This document shows positions 55,358 through 64,000 of a DNA stretch of 64,000 nucleotides, piece by piece (position 1 is the first letter of the stretch; every line of letters begins with the position of its first letter). The translations under genes were made by a program, and so were the position numbers. Origin of the DNA: Alphaproteobacteria bacterium (lineage in GTDB: Bacteria; Pseudomonadota; Alphaproteobacteria; Micavibrionales; Micavibrionaceae); assembly GCA_018000295.1 (NCBI GenBank), contig JAGNKE010000008.1, positions 44,533 to 108,532 of the forward strand, in the 5' to 3' direction. The notes under the pieces were generated by a model. The model was given only the letters and a program-made list of their open reading frames with translations. It ran no database searches and was not told where the DNA came from.

Positions 55358-56377
55358 CTAATCAAAGGTTACTGCCATTTGCGCGTGTTCAGACGTGTAT
55401 CTGTTATCTGTTGAAAAATTATCCGAAGCCACGCGCTTTGCGTATTGATCGTAAAACCGAGCTAAAAAAGCCATCGCCTCGCTTCTGCCTGCTTCACGCC
55501 GTGACCCATTCGCTACATCCTGATCGAACTTTGCACTTTCCTCTCTCAAATACTCGGCCTTTTCCTGCTGATAGAGCGTGAAACGCTCACGCGGACTCAT
55601 CGCCATAACGCGCTCGACTTCCTGAACAACGGCCTCGTGGAAGTGGAACCAGTTCACCGATCCTTCTGCGTCAAAACTCGTCTCGTATTCCCATGTCATG
55701 CCCCCTCGGGCGAGGGCATTATCCACGCGCCGCATGGCCGCCAGTTTGTCTGGGTTCATTAACAAATCGCCGCCGCAAGCCGCATCCAGCACGTCCCAGC
55801 GGTCAAGCTGGGCGTTCCTTGACCGCGCAATCGCCGCATCTTCCTTTTCACGCTCAAGCCTTCTGTGATAGCGTTCAATATCCTCTGGCGTGAATTGCGG
55901 CGTGATGGCTGCGCGTTCTTGTGTGCTCATCTCTGCTAGCACCGTCAGCACTCTTTCCTTGGTGATCGGTACGCCTGTCACTGGGCTGGTAATCGGCCAT
56001 GATGTCCGTTTCACGGCCTGTGCAATCGCGTCTTCATGTTCCTCGCGGTTGTTTACCCTGTGCGGGGTCAACTCTGTGTTTTCCATTATTAGTTTAATAA
56101 ACAACCGTTCGCGGTATTCAGGCGAGTGGCGAGTGTCGTGAGGATCATCCCAGCGCGGGGGCTCGGCGTTTCGACCGTAACTGTTGCGTGAGTCGCCGAA
56201 GATCAATCGTAACTTTCCTTCTAACCAATCGTCGAATTTTTGGTCCTGTCTGAGGTTCAAGTCCCTTCGGGCCGCTTCTTGTTGTTCGGGCGGCAGGGTG
56301 TCGATTCGCAGTCTTTCGTCCCATTCCTCGTCACCGACGATAGCGCGGCAAAACTTATCAAATAATTTAACGAGCAT
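55358..56377 (-). CDS. Hypothetical protein, 339 residues
   Basis: I do not recognise a family. It is hydrophilic, rich in Arg, Glu and Asp, without signal peptide or membrane helix. Helical patterns dominate, with a Trp-rich block (TSWPITSPVTG) in the middle and a histidine pair in NWFHFHEAVVQEVERV (about residues 250-265). AAGGGGTGA eight bases before the ATG is a strong ribosome-binding site. It lies between yqeY and dnaG, which are usually adjacent, so it may be an insertion. Its upstream region has poly-G tracts. Composition is not clearly foreign. Confidence 0.65.
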   Translation of the reverse strand: MLVKLFDKFCRAIVGDEEWDERLRIDTLPPEQQEAARRDLNLRQDQKFDDWLEGKLRLIFGDSRNSYGRNAEPPRWDDPHDTRHSPEYRERLFIKLIMENTELTPHRVNNREEHEDAIAQAVKRTSWPITSPVTGVPITKERVLTVLAEMSTQERAAITPQFTPEDIERYHRRLEREKEDAAIARSRNAQLDRWDVLDAACGGDLLMNPDKLAAMRRVDNALARGGMTWEYETSFDAEGSVNWFHFHEAVVQEVERVMAMSPRERFTLYQQEKAEYLREESAKFDQDVANGSRREAGRSEAMAFLARFYDQYAKRVASDNFSTDNRYTSEHAQMAVTFD

Positions 56378-56429
56378 ATGTAATCACCCCTTACTCTTAC
56401 TTGTTATTCTTTACTCCCTAACACGCTGA

Positions 56430-56440
56430 GGGGGGGGGGG
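56430..56440 (+). repeat. Poly-G tract of 11 bases
   Basis: An unbroken run of eleven G starts 53 bases upstream of the ATG of the 339-residue gene, where it reads as poly-C on the coding strand. Runs of this length are prone to slippage in replication and sequencing. Confidence 0.9.
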
Positions 56441-56514
56441 TAAGCAAGAAAAAACGGCGCTTAGGAAATATTTCCTATAATTTTTCTTTGCGGCAAGATA
56501 CTAAAAAATACGCA

Positions 56515-56522
56515 GGGGGGGG
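56515..56522 (+). repeat. Poly-G tract of 8 bases
   Basis: A second unbroken G run, 75 bases from the first one, just after the end of the short minus-strand frame at 56537-56665. Confidence 0.9.
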
Positions 56523-56536
56523 TGTATTAAGGGCGA

Positions 56537-56665
56537 TCAGGCAGACTTCCGGGGCCAGAGCGTTTTCGCTTTTTCCTTAAGAACAGACCAGAAGGGCACG
56601 GACTTGCAGCTTTCGCCGTACTCTATCAGCTTGATTTTGCAGTTCTTTTTAAATACGTCCGGCAT
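56537..56665 (-). CDS. Possible small protein, 42 residues
   Basis: A short minus-strand frame begins MPDVFKKNCKIKLIEYG, has two cysteines nine residues apart, and ends WPRKSA. It is basic and has no membrane segment. The codon use looks normal for the region and it fills an otherwise empty stretch. No strong ribosome-binding site is visible (GGAAAAAGA lies about 8-16 bases upstream). Length alone makes chance likely enough that this is tentative. Confidence 0.35.
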   Translation of the reverse strand: MPDVFKKNCKIKLIEYGESCKSVPFWSVLKEKAKTLWPRKSA

Positions 56666-56874
56666 TTTACAGTCTTTTTCCGTGTGTTAAATAATGGCTC
56701 AAAGGCTATTATTTCGCAGTTTTTATTGGGCCGGATCATACTCAAGCGTATTTACATATGCAAACAAATTATGCACGCAACTCACATATTTTTTCAGGGG
56801 TTTTTCTAGCTTTTGGGATTTAAGGACCGGATCGGTGCTAGCATCACCTTGGTATCTCTTTCAAAAGGACTATT

Positions 56875-58623
56875 ATGACCCTGCTGCCACGATTTCTGGA
56901 TGAGCTTCGAAGCCGTTTGACCCTGTCCGATATTATCGGGCGGAAGGTACGGGTGGTGCGAGCAGGACGGGAATTCAAGGCCTGCTGCCCGTTTCACCGC
57001 GAAAAGACGCCGTCTTTCACGATCAGTGACGACAAGCATTTCTACCACTGTTTCGGCTGCGGGGCGCACGGGGATGCGATTGGCTTTCTCATGCAGCACG
57101 ATAACCTGTCCTTTATTGACGCCGTCGAGATGCTGGCCGCCGAGGCAGGGTTGCAGGTTCCGCAGCAGAATCCGAGAGATATCGAGCAATCCCGCCGTCA
57201 GAAGGATTTGTTCACCCTGATGGAGGAGACGACCCGTTATTTTCAGGAGTGTTTGCGGGAGACCCGTAACAAGGAGGCGCTGGGCTATCTTCTCGGGCGC
57301 GGTCTGAACGCGGACACGATCGAGGCCTACAGGATCGGCTATGCACCCGAGGACGCACAGTTGCTGGGCCAGTATCTGAGGGGACGGGGGTATTCTGATG
57401 CCGATATGATTCAGGCCGGTGTCTTGAAGGAGTCCGCGAAAGGGCGCGGGGCGTATGCGTTTTTCCGCGGGCGGATCATGTTTCCTGTGACTGATCGGCG
57501 CGGGCGGACGGTGGCCTTTGGCGGGCGCATTCTGCCTGAGCATCTGCGGGCGCCGGATCAGGGCGATTTCAAGCCTCCGAAATATATAAACTCCCCTGAT
57601 TCGCCCCTGTTCAATAAAAGCCGTGTGCTTTACGGGGAACCTCATGCGCGGATGGCGGCGGTGAACGGTGAGTCGCCGATTGTCGTTGAGGGGTATCTGG
57701 ACGTCATTGCCTGCGCCGTTGCCGGCATGAAGGGCGCTGTTGCGCCGATGGGAACCGCGTTGACGGATGAGCAAATATTGCTTTTGTGGAAGATGATCCC
57801 TGGCTCCGATAAGGAACCGCTTCTTTGCTTTGATGGTGATTCGGCGGGACGGCGGGCGGCGGAACGGGCGCGGGACCGCCTTCTACCGCTCCTCCAGCCG
57901 GGGCAGAGCGCACGCTTTGCCTTTTTGCCGGAGGGGGAAGATCCCGATACCATGATCCGCTCCCGCGGCGCCGATTCGTTTCGGGCGGTCTTAGGGAATG
58001 CCCTTCCACTTGGTGATTTTCTCTGGACCAGCCTGACTGCGGGGCGAGGTTTTAACACACCCGAATCGCAGGCCGGACTGAAAAAGGAGTTGCTGGATCA
58101 AGTGGCGCGGATCGCCGACCGCGACGTGCAGAGCCTCTACCGCCAGAAGCTGCTGGAGCGGTTTTCGCAGCAATTTTTTCGGTCTGCGGCCAAGAACACT
58201 GTGAACAGCGCGAACCGCAACAGCCGCTTTCCTGCCCAGCCGCCCGTACGCTCTCCCGCCAGACCTCTGGATCACCGCCGGACTTTATCGGCCAGAGTTT
58301 TGCTGGCCGCCGTGGTCAACCATCCGCATATCTACGAACAGATCGAGGAAGGTCTTGGCTCTCTTGAAGTTTCCGATGTAGCGCTCGACCGTTTCCGGCA
58401 GGAGCTTGTAACCCTCTTGGCGGAAGATTCGAATATCGGGCGCACCGAGTTGATTGAGAAAATGAACGCCAAAGGATTTTCTGAAGAAATCCATGACATT
58501 TTGAGCGAATCTGTGTATGTTCACGCTTCGTTTTGTTCGCCGCGGGCGCAACCTGAGAGTGTTGCGTCGAGTTGGGTGGCGTGGAGAGAGGCGGCAGCAC
58601 AGAAACAAGCTCAAAGAAACTAA
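56875..58623 (+). CDS. dnaG: DNA primase
   Basis: Makes RNA primers for replication. The 582-residue protein has the N-terminal zinc-binding domain (about 37-65, with CCPFHREKTPSF and FYHCFGCGAHGDAI), the RNA polymerase catalytic core with TOPRIM motifs (VVEGYLDVIACAVAG, then LLCFDGDSAGRRAA), and a C-terminal helicase-interaction region of about 150 residues. It is of normal length. AAAGGA lies a few bases before the ATG. It lies upstream of rpoD, as in the macromolecular-synthesis operon, but rpsU is not in front of it. Confidence 0.97.
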   Translation: MTLLPRFLDELRSRLTLSDIIGRKVRVVRAGREFKACCPFHREKTPSFTISDDKHFYHCFGCGAHGDAIGFLMQHDNLSFIDAVEMLAAEAGLQVPQQNPRDIEQSRRQKDLFTLMEETTRYFQECLRETRNKEALGYLLGRGLNADTIEAYRIGYAPEDAQLLGQYLRGRGYSDADMIQAGVLKESAKGRGAYAFFRGRIMFPVTDRRGRTVAFGGRILPEHLRAPDQGDFKPPKYINSPDSPLFNKSRVLYGEPHARMAAVNGESPIVVEGYLDVIACAVAGMKGAVAPMGTALTDEQILLLWKMIPGSDKEPLLCFDGDSAGRRAAERARDRLLPLLQPGQSARFAFLPEGEDPDTMIRSRGADSFRAVLGNALPLGDFLWTSLTAGRGFNTPESQAGLKKELLDQVARIADRDVQSLYRQKLLERFSQQFFRSAAKNTVNSANRNSRFPAQPPVRSPARPLDHRRTLSARVLLAAVVNHPHIYEQIEEGLGSLEVSDVALDRFRQELVTLLAEDSNIGRTELIEKMNAKGFSEEIHDILSESVYVHASFCSPRAQPESVASSWVAWREAAAQKQAQRN

Positions 58624-58707
58624 GGTTTTCGGGCGTTTTGGTGTTGTTTGGGGCTTTTTCAGTGTTTGCGTTTTGGGGTGCGTTTTAACTGGAAGCGCGA
58701 AATCTTC

Positions 58708-58736
58708 TTGAAAAATATGAAAAAACGCGACATAAC
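58708..58736 (+). promoter_or_regulatory. Candidate promoter of rpoD
   Basis: TTGAAA, exactly 17 bases, then CATAAC (four of six matches to TATAAT), 87 bases before the rpoD ATG. It would let rpoD be transcribed apart from dnaG. Confidence 0.4.
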
Positions 58737-58823
58737 GCTTTGAAATTCATATAAAACGTGAATAAGTTACAGACTTTGGATTGCGCGAGTCGACAGACTT
58801 AAAGGAACTTGGGTGTCTTGAAT

Positions 58824-60887
58824 ATGGCCGTGAAAGCAAACATCAAACAGAAAAAGAAGCAGGAAAAGCCGGGGGAAGCTCAGGATGTGCTGGCGGGGAT
58901 TGTTAGCAAGCTTGTGATTGTGTCGGAGAAAAAGGGTTTTCTGACCAACGATCAGATCAACAAGGCGCTTCCTGCGAAGGGGTTCACTGCCGAGCAGATC
59001 GAGGATGTCTATTCGGCTCTGTCCGAGCAGGGGATTCAGGTCGTCGAGAACGAAAGCGAAGCGGAGGAAGCCTCCGAAGGTGCTTCGGAGGCGCAGGAGG
59101 AAGCTGAATACGAAGGCGGCCGTGGAAATATCGCCGACGACGACACCGGCCGTACGGATGACCCGGTCAGAATGTACCTGCGTGAAATGGGGGCGGTTGA
59201 ACTGCTCTCTCGTGAAGGCGAAATCGCTATCGCAAAGCGCATCGAGGCCGGACGCGAATTGATGATCGGCGGCATCTGCGAAAGTCCGCTGGCGATTGAA
59301 TCCATTATTGCTTGGTACGAGGCGCTGCAGAGCGGGGACATCCTGTTGCGCGAAGTGATCGATCTTGAGGCAACCTATAATCAGGGGCCGGACGGTGAAG
59401 CGCCGGTTTTCGTCAAGCCTCAGCCTCAGGCCGACGAACTGCCCAAAGCCAAATCGGCCAAGGACCAGAAACCCGCCGCAAAAAAAGCCGCTCCGCTGAA
59501 GGCTGAGCCGGCTCCGGTGAAAAAATCCGGAAAAAAAAGTAAGGACGAGGAACCCGAGGAGCCGCCGCAGCCCGATCCGGACGCCGATCCCGAAGCCGAT
59601 ATGCTGGATGATGAGAGCAACGTTTCGCTTTCTGCTATGGAGGAGGAACTCGCGCCGCTGGTGTTCGAAATCTTTGCAAAAATCCAGAAGACCTACAAAA
59701 AGATGCGTAAGGTTCAGGACGAGCGCATGGAGTGGCTGACGAAGGGTAAAAAGCCGCCCGTCGATGTCGATAAAAAATACAATAAGCTCAAGGGCGAGAT
59801 GGTCGGGCACATGAACGACGTCCATCTCAATAACGCCCGGATCGAGCAGCTGATTGACCGTCTTTATACGATCAATAGGGAGCTTGTGGCGATTGAGGGC
59901 AAGCTCATGCGTCTGGCTGTCGATTGCGGCGTCAAGCGCGAACGGTTCCTTGAGGAATATTACGGTTCGGAGCAGGATAAAAAATGGCTGAACCGGGTGG
60001 GTAAACTTAAGGATAAGGGCTGGGTGAAATTTGCCGACAAGCACGAGGCCACCGCCATTCCCATGCGCGAGCAGATCGCCGCCATTTCGGATGAGGCCAT
60101 GCTGCCCATCGCCGAATTCCGCCGCATCGTCGGTACGGTCAAAAAGGGCGAAACCGAAGCCGGGCGCGCCAAGAAGGAAATGGTCGAGGCGAACCTGCGG
60201 CTCGTGATTTCGATTGCCAAGAAATATACCAACCGCGGTCTGCAGTTCCTTGATCTCATTCAGGAGGGGAATATCGGCCTGATGAAGGCGGTCGATAAAT
60301 TCGAATACCGTCGGGGCTACAAGTTTTCCACCTATGCGACGTGGTGGATCCGGCAGGCGATTACCCGTTCAATCGCCGATCAGGCGCGAACGATCCGTAT
60401 TCCGGTACACATGATCGAGACGATCAATAAGCTGGTGCGAACCTCGCGCCAGATGATGCACGAAATCGGCCGCGAGCCGACGCCCGAGGAACTGGCTGAG
60501 CGGCTGCATATGCCTTTGGACAAGGTCCGCAAGGTTCTCAAGATCGCGAAGGAGCCGGTGTCGCTTGAAACGCCCATCGGGGACGAGGAGGACTCTTCTC
60601 TGGGTGATTTCATCGAGGATAAGAACGCGATTTTGCCGATTGAAAGCGCAATCCATTCGAATCTAAGGGAAACCACGACGCGAGTTCTGGCCTCCCTGAC
60701 GCCCCGCGAGGAGCGCGTCCTGCGGATGCGGTTCGGGATCGGCATGAACACCGACCACACGCTGGAGGAGGTCGGGCAGCAATTCAACGTGACCCGCGAG
60801 CGTATCCGGCAGATCGAGGCGAAGGCGCTGCGGAAGCTCAAGCACCCGAGCCGCTCGCGCAAGCTGCGGAGTTTTTTGGATACCTAG
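58824..60887 (+). CDS. rpoD: RNA polymerase primary sigma factor RpoD (sigma-70)
   Basis: Housekeeping sigma factor. The 687-residue protein has region 1.1 (about 20-85), region 1.2 ([33 protein letters not shown]), and a long non-conserved region that includes a Lys/Pro/Ala/Glu-rich, probably disordered stretch (about 205-265). Region 2 follows with [57 protein letters not shown], then region 3, and region 4 with the helix-turn-helix [28 protein letters not shown] 58824 gives MAVKANIKQ; in-frame TTG codons lie upstream at 58809 and 58818. It is 200 bases after dnaG, with its own promoter candidate. Confidence 0.97.
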   Translation: MAVKANIKQKKKQEKPGEAQDVLAGIVSKLVIVSEKKGFLTNDQINKALPAKGFTAEQIEDVYSALSEQGIQVVENESEAEEASEGASEAQEEAEYEGGRGNIADDDTGRTDDPVRMYLREMGAVELLSREGEIAIAKRIEAGRELMIGGICESPLAIESIIAWYEALQSGDILLREVIDLEATYNQGPDGEAPVFVKPQPQADELPKAKSAKDQKPAAKKAAPLKAEPAPVKKSGKKSKDEEPEEPPQPDPDADPEADMLDDESNVSLSAMEEELAPLVFEIFAKIQKTYKKMRKVQDERMEWLTKGKKPPVDVDKKYNKLKGEMVGHMNDVHLNNARIEQLIDRLYTINRELVAIEGKLMRLAVDCGVKRERFLEEYYGSEQDKKWLNRVGKLKDKGWVKFADKHEATAIPMREQIAAISDEAMLPIAEFRRIVGTVKKGETEAGRAKKEMVEANLRLVISIAKKYTNRGLQFLDLIQEGNIGLMKAVDKFEYRRGYKFSTYATWWIRQAITRSIADQARTIRIPVHMIETINKLVRTSRQMMHEIGREPTPEELAERLHMPLDKVRKVLKIAKEPVSLETPIGDEEDSSLGDFIEDKNAILPIESAIHSNLRETTTRVLASLTPREERVLRMRFGIGMNTDHTLEEVGQQFNVTRERIRQIEAKALRKLKHPSRSRKLRSFLDT

Positions 60888-61030
60888 AATCTTTTACTCT
60901 GGCCCGGTTTTTGCTTATCATCCGTTCTGGGCGTTGGCCATGCAGGTGCGCCCAAAACTTGTCGTGAAAATTCAATCGTGTTAATGTCCTGCGCTTCCAG
61001 CGTATGATCTGTTCAGAAAGGTGATATCCG

Positions 61031-61831
61031 ATGCAACTCTCTCTCCGCCGAAGATTGACAGGCGCTTTGCCCCAGCCCGTGCGCTATGGCTTGCGGCGCA
61101 TGATATATAGCGGGGCGGCTGTGACCTGCCCGCTGTGCGAGGCCTCGGTTAGCAAATATATTTCCCATGGCGCGGATTTCGAGGTGCTCCACCGCCGGAA
61201 GGTGGTCGGCGGCATGATCCGCGAACATGACCAGTGCCCTGCTTGCCGCAGCGCGGACCGGACTCGGCTGATGATGCTTTATCTCAAGAATGTGGCGGGC
61301 GTGGGCGTCAAGCCCTTGCGGATTCTTCATATCGCTCCGGATTTCGGGCTTTATCTCTGGCTCAAGCGCCACAAGCAGGTTGATTATGTGGCCAGCGATC
61401 TCGATCTGGCCCGCTACCGCCATATCGAAAGGATCCAGAAGGCGGACATCACCGCCATGCCGTTTAAAGATAAAGATTTCGATATCGTGATCTGTTCGCA
61501 CGTGCTGGAGCATATTCCCGACGATCGCCAAGCGATGCGGGAGATTCTGCGTGTGCTCAAACCCGGCGGGGTAGCCATGCTCATGGTTCCTCTGGCCACG
61601 GACGGGCAGGGGACCGACGAGCAGCCGGATATCAATGATCCGGGTGAGCAGGAGCGCCGCTTCGGCCAGTGGGATCACGTGCGGTTGTACGGAAAAGAGG
61701 ATTTTATCGCCCGGTTAAGCGGGGAGGGTTTTAAGGTCAGTCCGTTTAACGGTTTTGACCATTTCCCCGAGGAGGCGGCCGCCTTACAACTGAATCCTCA
61801 GGAAACGCTGGTGATTGCCGAAAGAACGTAG
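61031..61831 (+). CDS. Class I SAM-dependent methyltransferase with N-terminal zinc-ribbon-like cysteines
   Basis: A 266-residue methyltransferase of the UbiE/Methyltransf_11 type. The N-terminal 85 residues carry two CxxC pairs (CPLC and CPAC) that could bind zinc. The SAM domain then shows ILHIAPDFGLYLWLKR (motif I, with Pro and Asp where GxGxG is common), VASDLD, ADITAMPFKDKDFDIVICSHVLEHIPDD and LKPGGVAMLMVPLA. The C-terminal part is a beta meander. The substrate is unknown; sugar or cell-surface methylation would fit similar genes. It is probably a single gene, 143 bases after rpoD. Confidence 0.82.
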   Translation: MQLSLRRRLTGALPQPVRYGLRRMIYSGAAVTCPLCEASVSKYISHGADFEVLHRRKVVGGMIREHDQCPACRSADRTRLMMLYLKNVAGVGVKPLRILHIAPDFGLYLWLKRHKQVDYVASDLDLARYRHIERIQKADITAMPFKDKDFDIVICSHVLEHIPDDRQAMREILRVLKPGGVAMLMVPLATDGQGTDEQPDINDPGEQERRFGQWDHVRLYGKEDFIARLSGEGFKVSPFNGFDHFPEEAAALQLNPQETLVIAERT

Positions 61832-61917
61832 AGGTTTTTTCGAAGGTTGATAAATTCAATGCCGTATATACTTAAGGTCTATAAAAACTATTCGATTATT
61901 ATTTAGGACATCTGCCC

Positions 61918-62526
61918 ATGCCTCATGTTGTTTTTCTTCTTTGTACGCTTTTTCTGGCCAGCTTTATCTCTCAACCTGTTTATGCAGGGCCTGTCACGGA
62001 AGAGGACGTTCCTGTCGTTTATGAGATGGTTGATCTGGATGAAAAAAAGGCCAGTAATTTTGTCGATAGTCTTGATGAATTGCCAACAGTCCGTGCGAAG
62101 ATAGGTTATGAAGGAAAGGATGATCCCCTGAGGATCAAACCCGCGGTTATCCTGGAAAAAAACTATGCCCCTTACCGTAATCTCGTGAAGAAGATGAGTT
62201 CCGAGTCTCCCGAGCATTACGCCGCTATCAAAGAGCTTGCCGAAAAGTACAAGTTTTCTTCAGCCGAGGATTGGGCGGAAACCGCGGACGGGGTCATGCT
62301 GACCTATTATTATATCCAGCAGGAAAAGGATGGACGGACTATTCAGGACAGAATGAAGGAGCAGCTTCGCCCCGAAATGCTGAAAATGATCCCAAAGGAT
62401 CAGATGTACCGCGTGGAGGAAGCTCTGCGGATGACCAGCAAAATCAACGATGTTTCGGAAGAGAACGAGCGGATCGTGCGCGGTCTTATCTCCGAGCTTG
62501 AAGTCGGGATGCGGAAAAACCTCTGA
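61918..62526 (+). CDS. Secreted hypothetical protein, 202 residues
   Basis: I do not recognise a family with confidence. A signal peptide with hydrophobic core VVFLLCTLFLASFI and a likely cleavage after VYA starts the protein. The mature part is all-helical by pattern, with acidic and basic heptads, and resembles in style small periplasmic helical proteins such as those in DUF2059. There are no cysteines in the mature part. It ends four bases before the convergent patatin gene, so their 3' ends nearly touch. Confidence 0.65.
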   Translation: MPHVVFLLCTLFLASFISQPVYAGPVTEEDVPVVYEMVDLDEKKASNFVDSLDELPTVRAKIGYEGKDDPLRIKPAVILEKNYAPYRNLVKKMSSESPEHYAAIKELAEKYKFSSAEDWAETADGVMLTYYYIQQEKDGRTIQDRMKEQLRPEMLKMIPKDQMYRVEEALRMTSKINDVSEENERIVRGLISELEVGMRKNL

Positions 62527-62529
62527 TTT

Positions 62530-63657
62530 TTAGCTGATAGTTCCTGGTTCTGGCAGTGTACTCGGATCGCAAGCGGCGGAGGGGCGCGGGCTGGTTTTTT
62601 CGCAATGTTCCTGTTCGTCCTGAAGTTCTGCTTGCGTTTTGTGTGTATTGGCGTGCAGGAACTCCACGAAACAGTCCAAGCGGTTCTTTTCGGCCTTAAC
62701 CAGTTCCTCAGCGCGTTCTTCCAGACGGGCAATGTTTTCCCTTGATGCATCGTCGAAATCATCACTTGGGCCGGGTTTGTCGGGGGATTGGCGGCGCAGA
62801 TCGGTCTGCATCCTGATATAGTCCTTGTGCAGAAGGGTCCGCATGATGTAATCGTGCGAACGCATACTGCCCAGATTAATACCGACTGTGGGGGAGGCCC
62901 AGCGGATAATCCCCGCGTTGCGGAGAGCGTTCACGTCCAGCGGGCGCTCGGTTTCGCCCGAACCTAAAGACAAGACCACATATTGGTGCGTATCCCCGAA
63001 GCGCCGCACCGCATCCGCGTAGAGCATCAGGGCCGGGTTGTTGGCGAAATTGCCGCCGTCGATCAAATGCGCGGGCTCACCTAGCATATTATGGGCGGTA
63101 TGGACATTGAAATAGGATTGCGCGGAGCTGGTAGCGCGGGTGACGTCAAAAAGTGTGTAGTCCTTGCTGCGCGGGTTTGTCCCCTGTTCGCGGTCGGTGG
63201 GGTTAGTGAAATTGCCCTGCGCTTCCCATGATTTGAACAGCTTTTCCTTGCGGCGGACGATGTCGTAGGAGGAGACCAGAAGGTCGTTATTCAGATCAGA
63301 GAGTTTCAGGTCGCCAAAGGTCTCTCTCAGGACGTGGTCCAGATGTTTGCCATCGTACTTGGTCATGAAAAGGTTAGGCAGATCGACGTTAAATGTGCGG
63401 GAGAGGAAGCCCTTGCGGAAAATTTCCGGGCCTTCCTTAATGAACAGGTTTTTTGCTTCTCCGGCAGTGAGGATCGGTTTGCCGTCTACCAAAGATGTCG
63501 CGGCAACGATCAGGCCGCCCGCCGATGCGCCCGCGCTCATATAGAATTGCGATTGAATGGGCGTGCCGAGCTGGGTTTCCAGATATTCTAGAACGCGGCC
63601 GGGGATGATGCCACGGATGCCGCCGCCATCGACCGAAAGAAGGGGAATGATACTCAT
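62530..63657 (-). CDS. Patatin-like phospholipase
   Basis: A 375-residue acyl hydrolase of the patatin family. The oxyanion loop DGGGIRG is at residues 10-16, the nucleophile Ser45 is in SAGASAGG (GxSxG), and the catalytic Asp is in HLIDGGNFANNPALM. The N-terminus LLSVDGGGIRGIIPGRVLEYLE is like CapV-type and plant-patatin-type enzymes. The C-terminal 100 residues are helical and charged, with a Cys/Pro-rich end. There is no signal peptide. No CD-NTase or other defence partner lies in the window. It would release fatty acids from membrane lipids. Confidence 0.88.
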   Translation of the reverse strand: MSIIPLLSVDGGGIRGIIPGRVLEYLETQLGTPIQSQFYMSAGASAGGLIVAATSLVDGKPILTAGEAKNLFIKEGPEIFRKGFLSRTFNVDLPNLFMTKYDGKHLDHVLRETFGDLKLSDLNNDLLVSSYDIVRRKEKLFKSWEAQGNFTNPTDREQGTNPRSKDYTLFDVTRATSSAQSYFNVHTAHNMLGEPAHLIDGGNFANNPALMLYADAVRRFGDTHQYVVLSLGSGETERPLDVNALRNAGIIRWASPTVGINLGSMRSHDYIMRTLLHKDYIRMQTDLRRQSPDKPGPSDDFDDASRENIARLEERAEELVKAEKNRLDCFVEFLHANTHKTQAELQDEQEHCEKTSPRPSAACDPSTLPEPGTIS

Positions 63658-63803
63658 AAATCTACCCGCCTGTTTGTAATCTTTTTGCTCTTTTCCGGCA
63701 GTCTAGCGGGAACAGCCGGGTTCTGCAAGTTTTGGCTTGCCGGAGGCGGAAAAGCCTTTATCTCTGATGGCAGACCTATTATAAGCTTAAATTCAGCCTT
63801 TAC

Positions 63804-63880
63804 GGGCCTGTAGCTCAGTTGGTTAGAGCAGTCCGCTCATAACGGATTGGTCCCAGGTTCAAGTCCTGGCGGGCCCACCA
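63804..63880 (+). tRNA. tRNA with CAT anticodon, probably tRNA-Ile2 (lysidine-modified)
   Basis: A 77-base cloverleaf with encoded CCA: GGGCCTG pairs with CGGGCCC in the acceptor stem (one wobble), the D arm has AGCTCAGTTGGTTAGAGC, the anticodon loop is CTCATAA with anticodon CAT, and the T arm contains GGTTCAAGTCC. AGAGCAG before the anticodon stem and TTGGTC in the variable region resemble tRNA-Ile(CAT) more than elongator tRNA-Met. The isotype is inferred and Met cannot be ruled out. Confidence 0.9.
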
Positions 63881-64000
63881 TTTCATAATTACCCTCCCGC
63901 AAATCGGCTAGAAGTGCGAATGGCTGCGAGAAAGCGGCGGTTCTAAAACCGCTGTGGCGGTCATAGATTATTTTGTCATCAAACGCCATTCTGAGCAGCA

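Larger units (their letters stand above)
56378..56874. other. 497-base gap upstream of dnaG with homopolymer tracts and one short frame
   Basis: No long gene is visible. The gap holds two poly-G tracts and one short minus-strand frame (listed separately), then an AT-rich stretch up to the dnaG ribosome-binding site AAAGGA, which lies just before position 56875. A dnaG promoter is probably in the last 150 bases, but no convincing -35/-10 pair stands out. I see no RNA gene here. Confidence 0.6.

Noticed and set aside
59426..59620. Lys/Pro/Ala/Glu-rich stretch of RpoD as a possible insertion
   Set aside because: The non-conserved region of sigma-70 is normally variable in length and composition, and the base composition is normal.
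63881..64000. Minus-strand frame of about 55 codons starting MAFDDKIIYDRHSG at the window end
   Set aside because: It runs through the tRNA gene before stopping, so it is not credible as a gene. The rest of the edge shows only a short hairpin without a T-tail.
1..64000. CRISPR arrays, insertion sequences, prophage or integrase genes
   Set aside because: I looked for regularly spaced repeats and for transposase or integrase motifs and saw none.

Overview
The window is a gene-dense chromosomal segment, by eye mid-50s percent GC, from an alphaproteobacterium. The evidence is a C4-type 5-aminolevulinate synthase (hemA), the ispH-thrB-rnhA and xseB-ispA-dxs clusters, yajC-secD-secF followed by an Mth938-like gene, dnaG-rpoD, and an elongated RpoD with a Lys/Pro/Glu-rich non-conserved region. 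Several secreted and lipoprotein genes of unknown function would suit a poorly studied lineage such as Micavibrionales or a relative, but that placement is inference.

Layout: 1-9.7 kb holds a DUF2330 fragment, hemA, small unknown genes, a zincin-family protein without its zinc motif, a secreted unknown, htpG, pdxH, a glycine-zipper lipoprotein and a 517-residue unknown. 9.8-15.7 kb holds fabI, a YciI-like gene, a hotdog thioesterase, a GxxExxY gene between inverted repeats, aroC, a flavin reductase and sppA. 15.7-20.5 kb is a minus-strand isoprenoid run (xseB, ispA, two small unknowns, dxs, a HAD hydrolase). 20.5-31.4 kb holds a metallophosphoesterase, gmhA, a lipoprotein, ispH-thrB-rnhA, a bifunctional penicillin-binding protein, mgtE, maeB and tRNA-Leu(GAG). 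31.4-42.4 kb holds lipB, an N-formylglutamate amidohydrolase, serS with an AT-rich in-frame insertion, pcm, nlpD, two membrane proteins, and yajC-secD-secF-Mth938. 42.5-48.6 kb has a 689-residue unknown, an AT-rich two-gene insertion (HEPN-like protein and membrane protein), sodB, an NDUFAF6-type phytoene-synthase homologue and greA. 48.7-56.9 kb has carA and carB separated by two secreted NTR/TIMP-like genes, yqeY, a 339-residue unknown and a leader region with poly-G tracts. 56.9-64 kb holds dnaG, rpoD, a methyltransferase, a secreted unknown, a patatin-like phospholipase and a CAT-anticodon tRNA.

Most of the content is housekeeping: haem, isoprenoid, fatty-acid, aromatic and pyrimidine precursor synthesis, protein export, envelope building, replication priming and the main sigma factor. 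The parts most worth a second look are the serS insertion, the GxxExxY unit, the NTR-like pair inside carAB, and the HEPN/membrane pair next to sodB. I saw no CRISPR array, transposase, integrase or prophage gene. No complete, recognisable new multi-gene system is proven here; the HEPN/membrane pair is the best candidate for an undescribed defence module.
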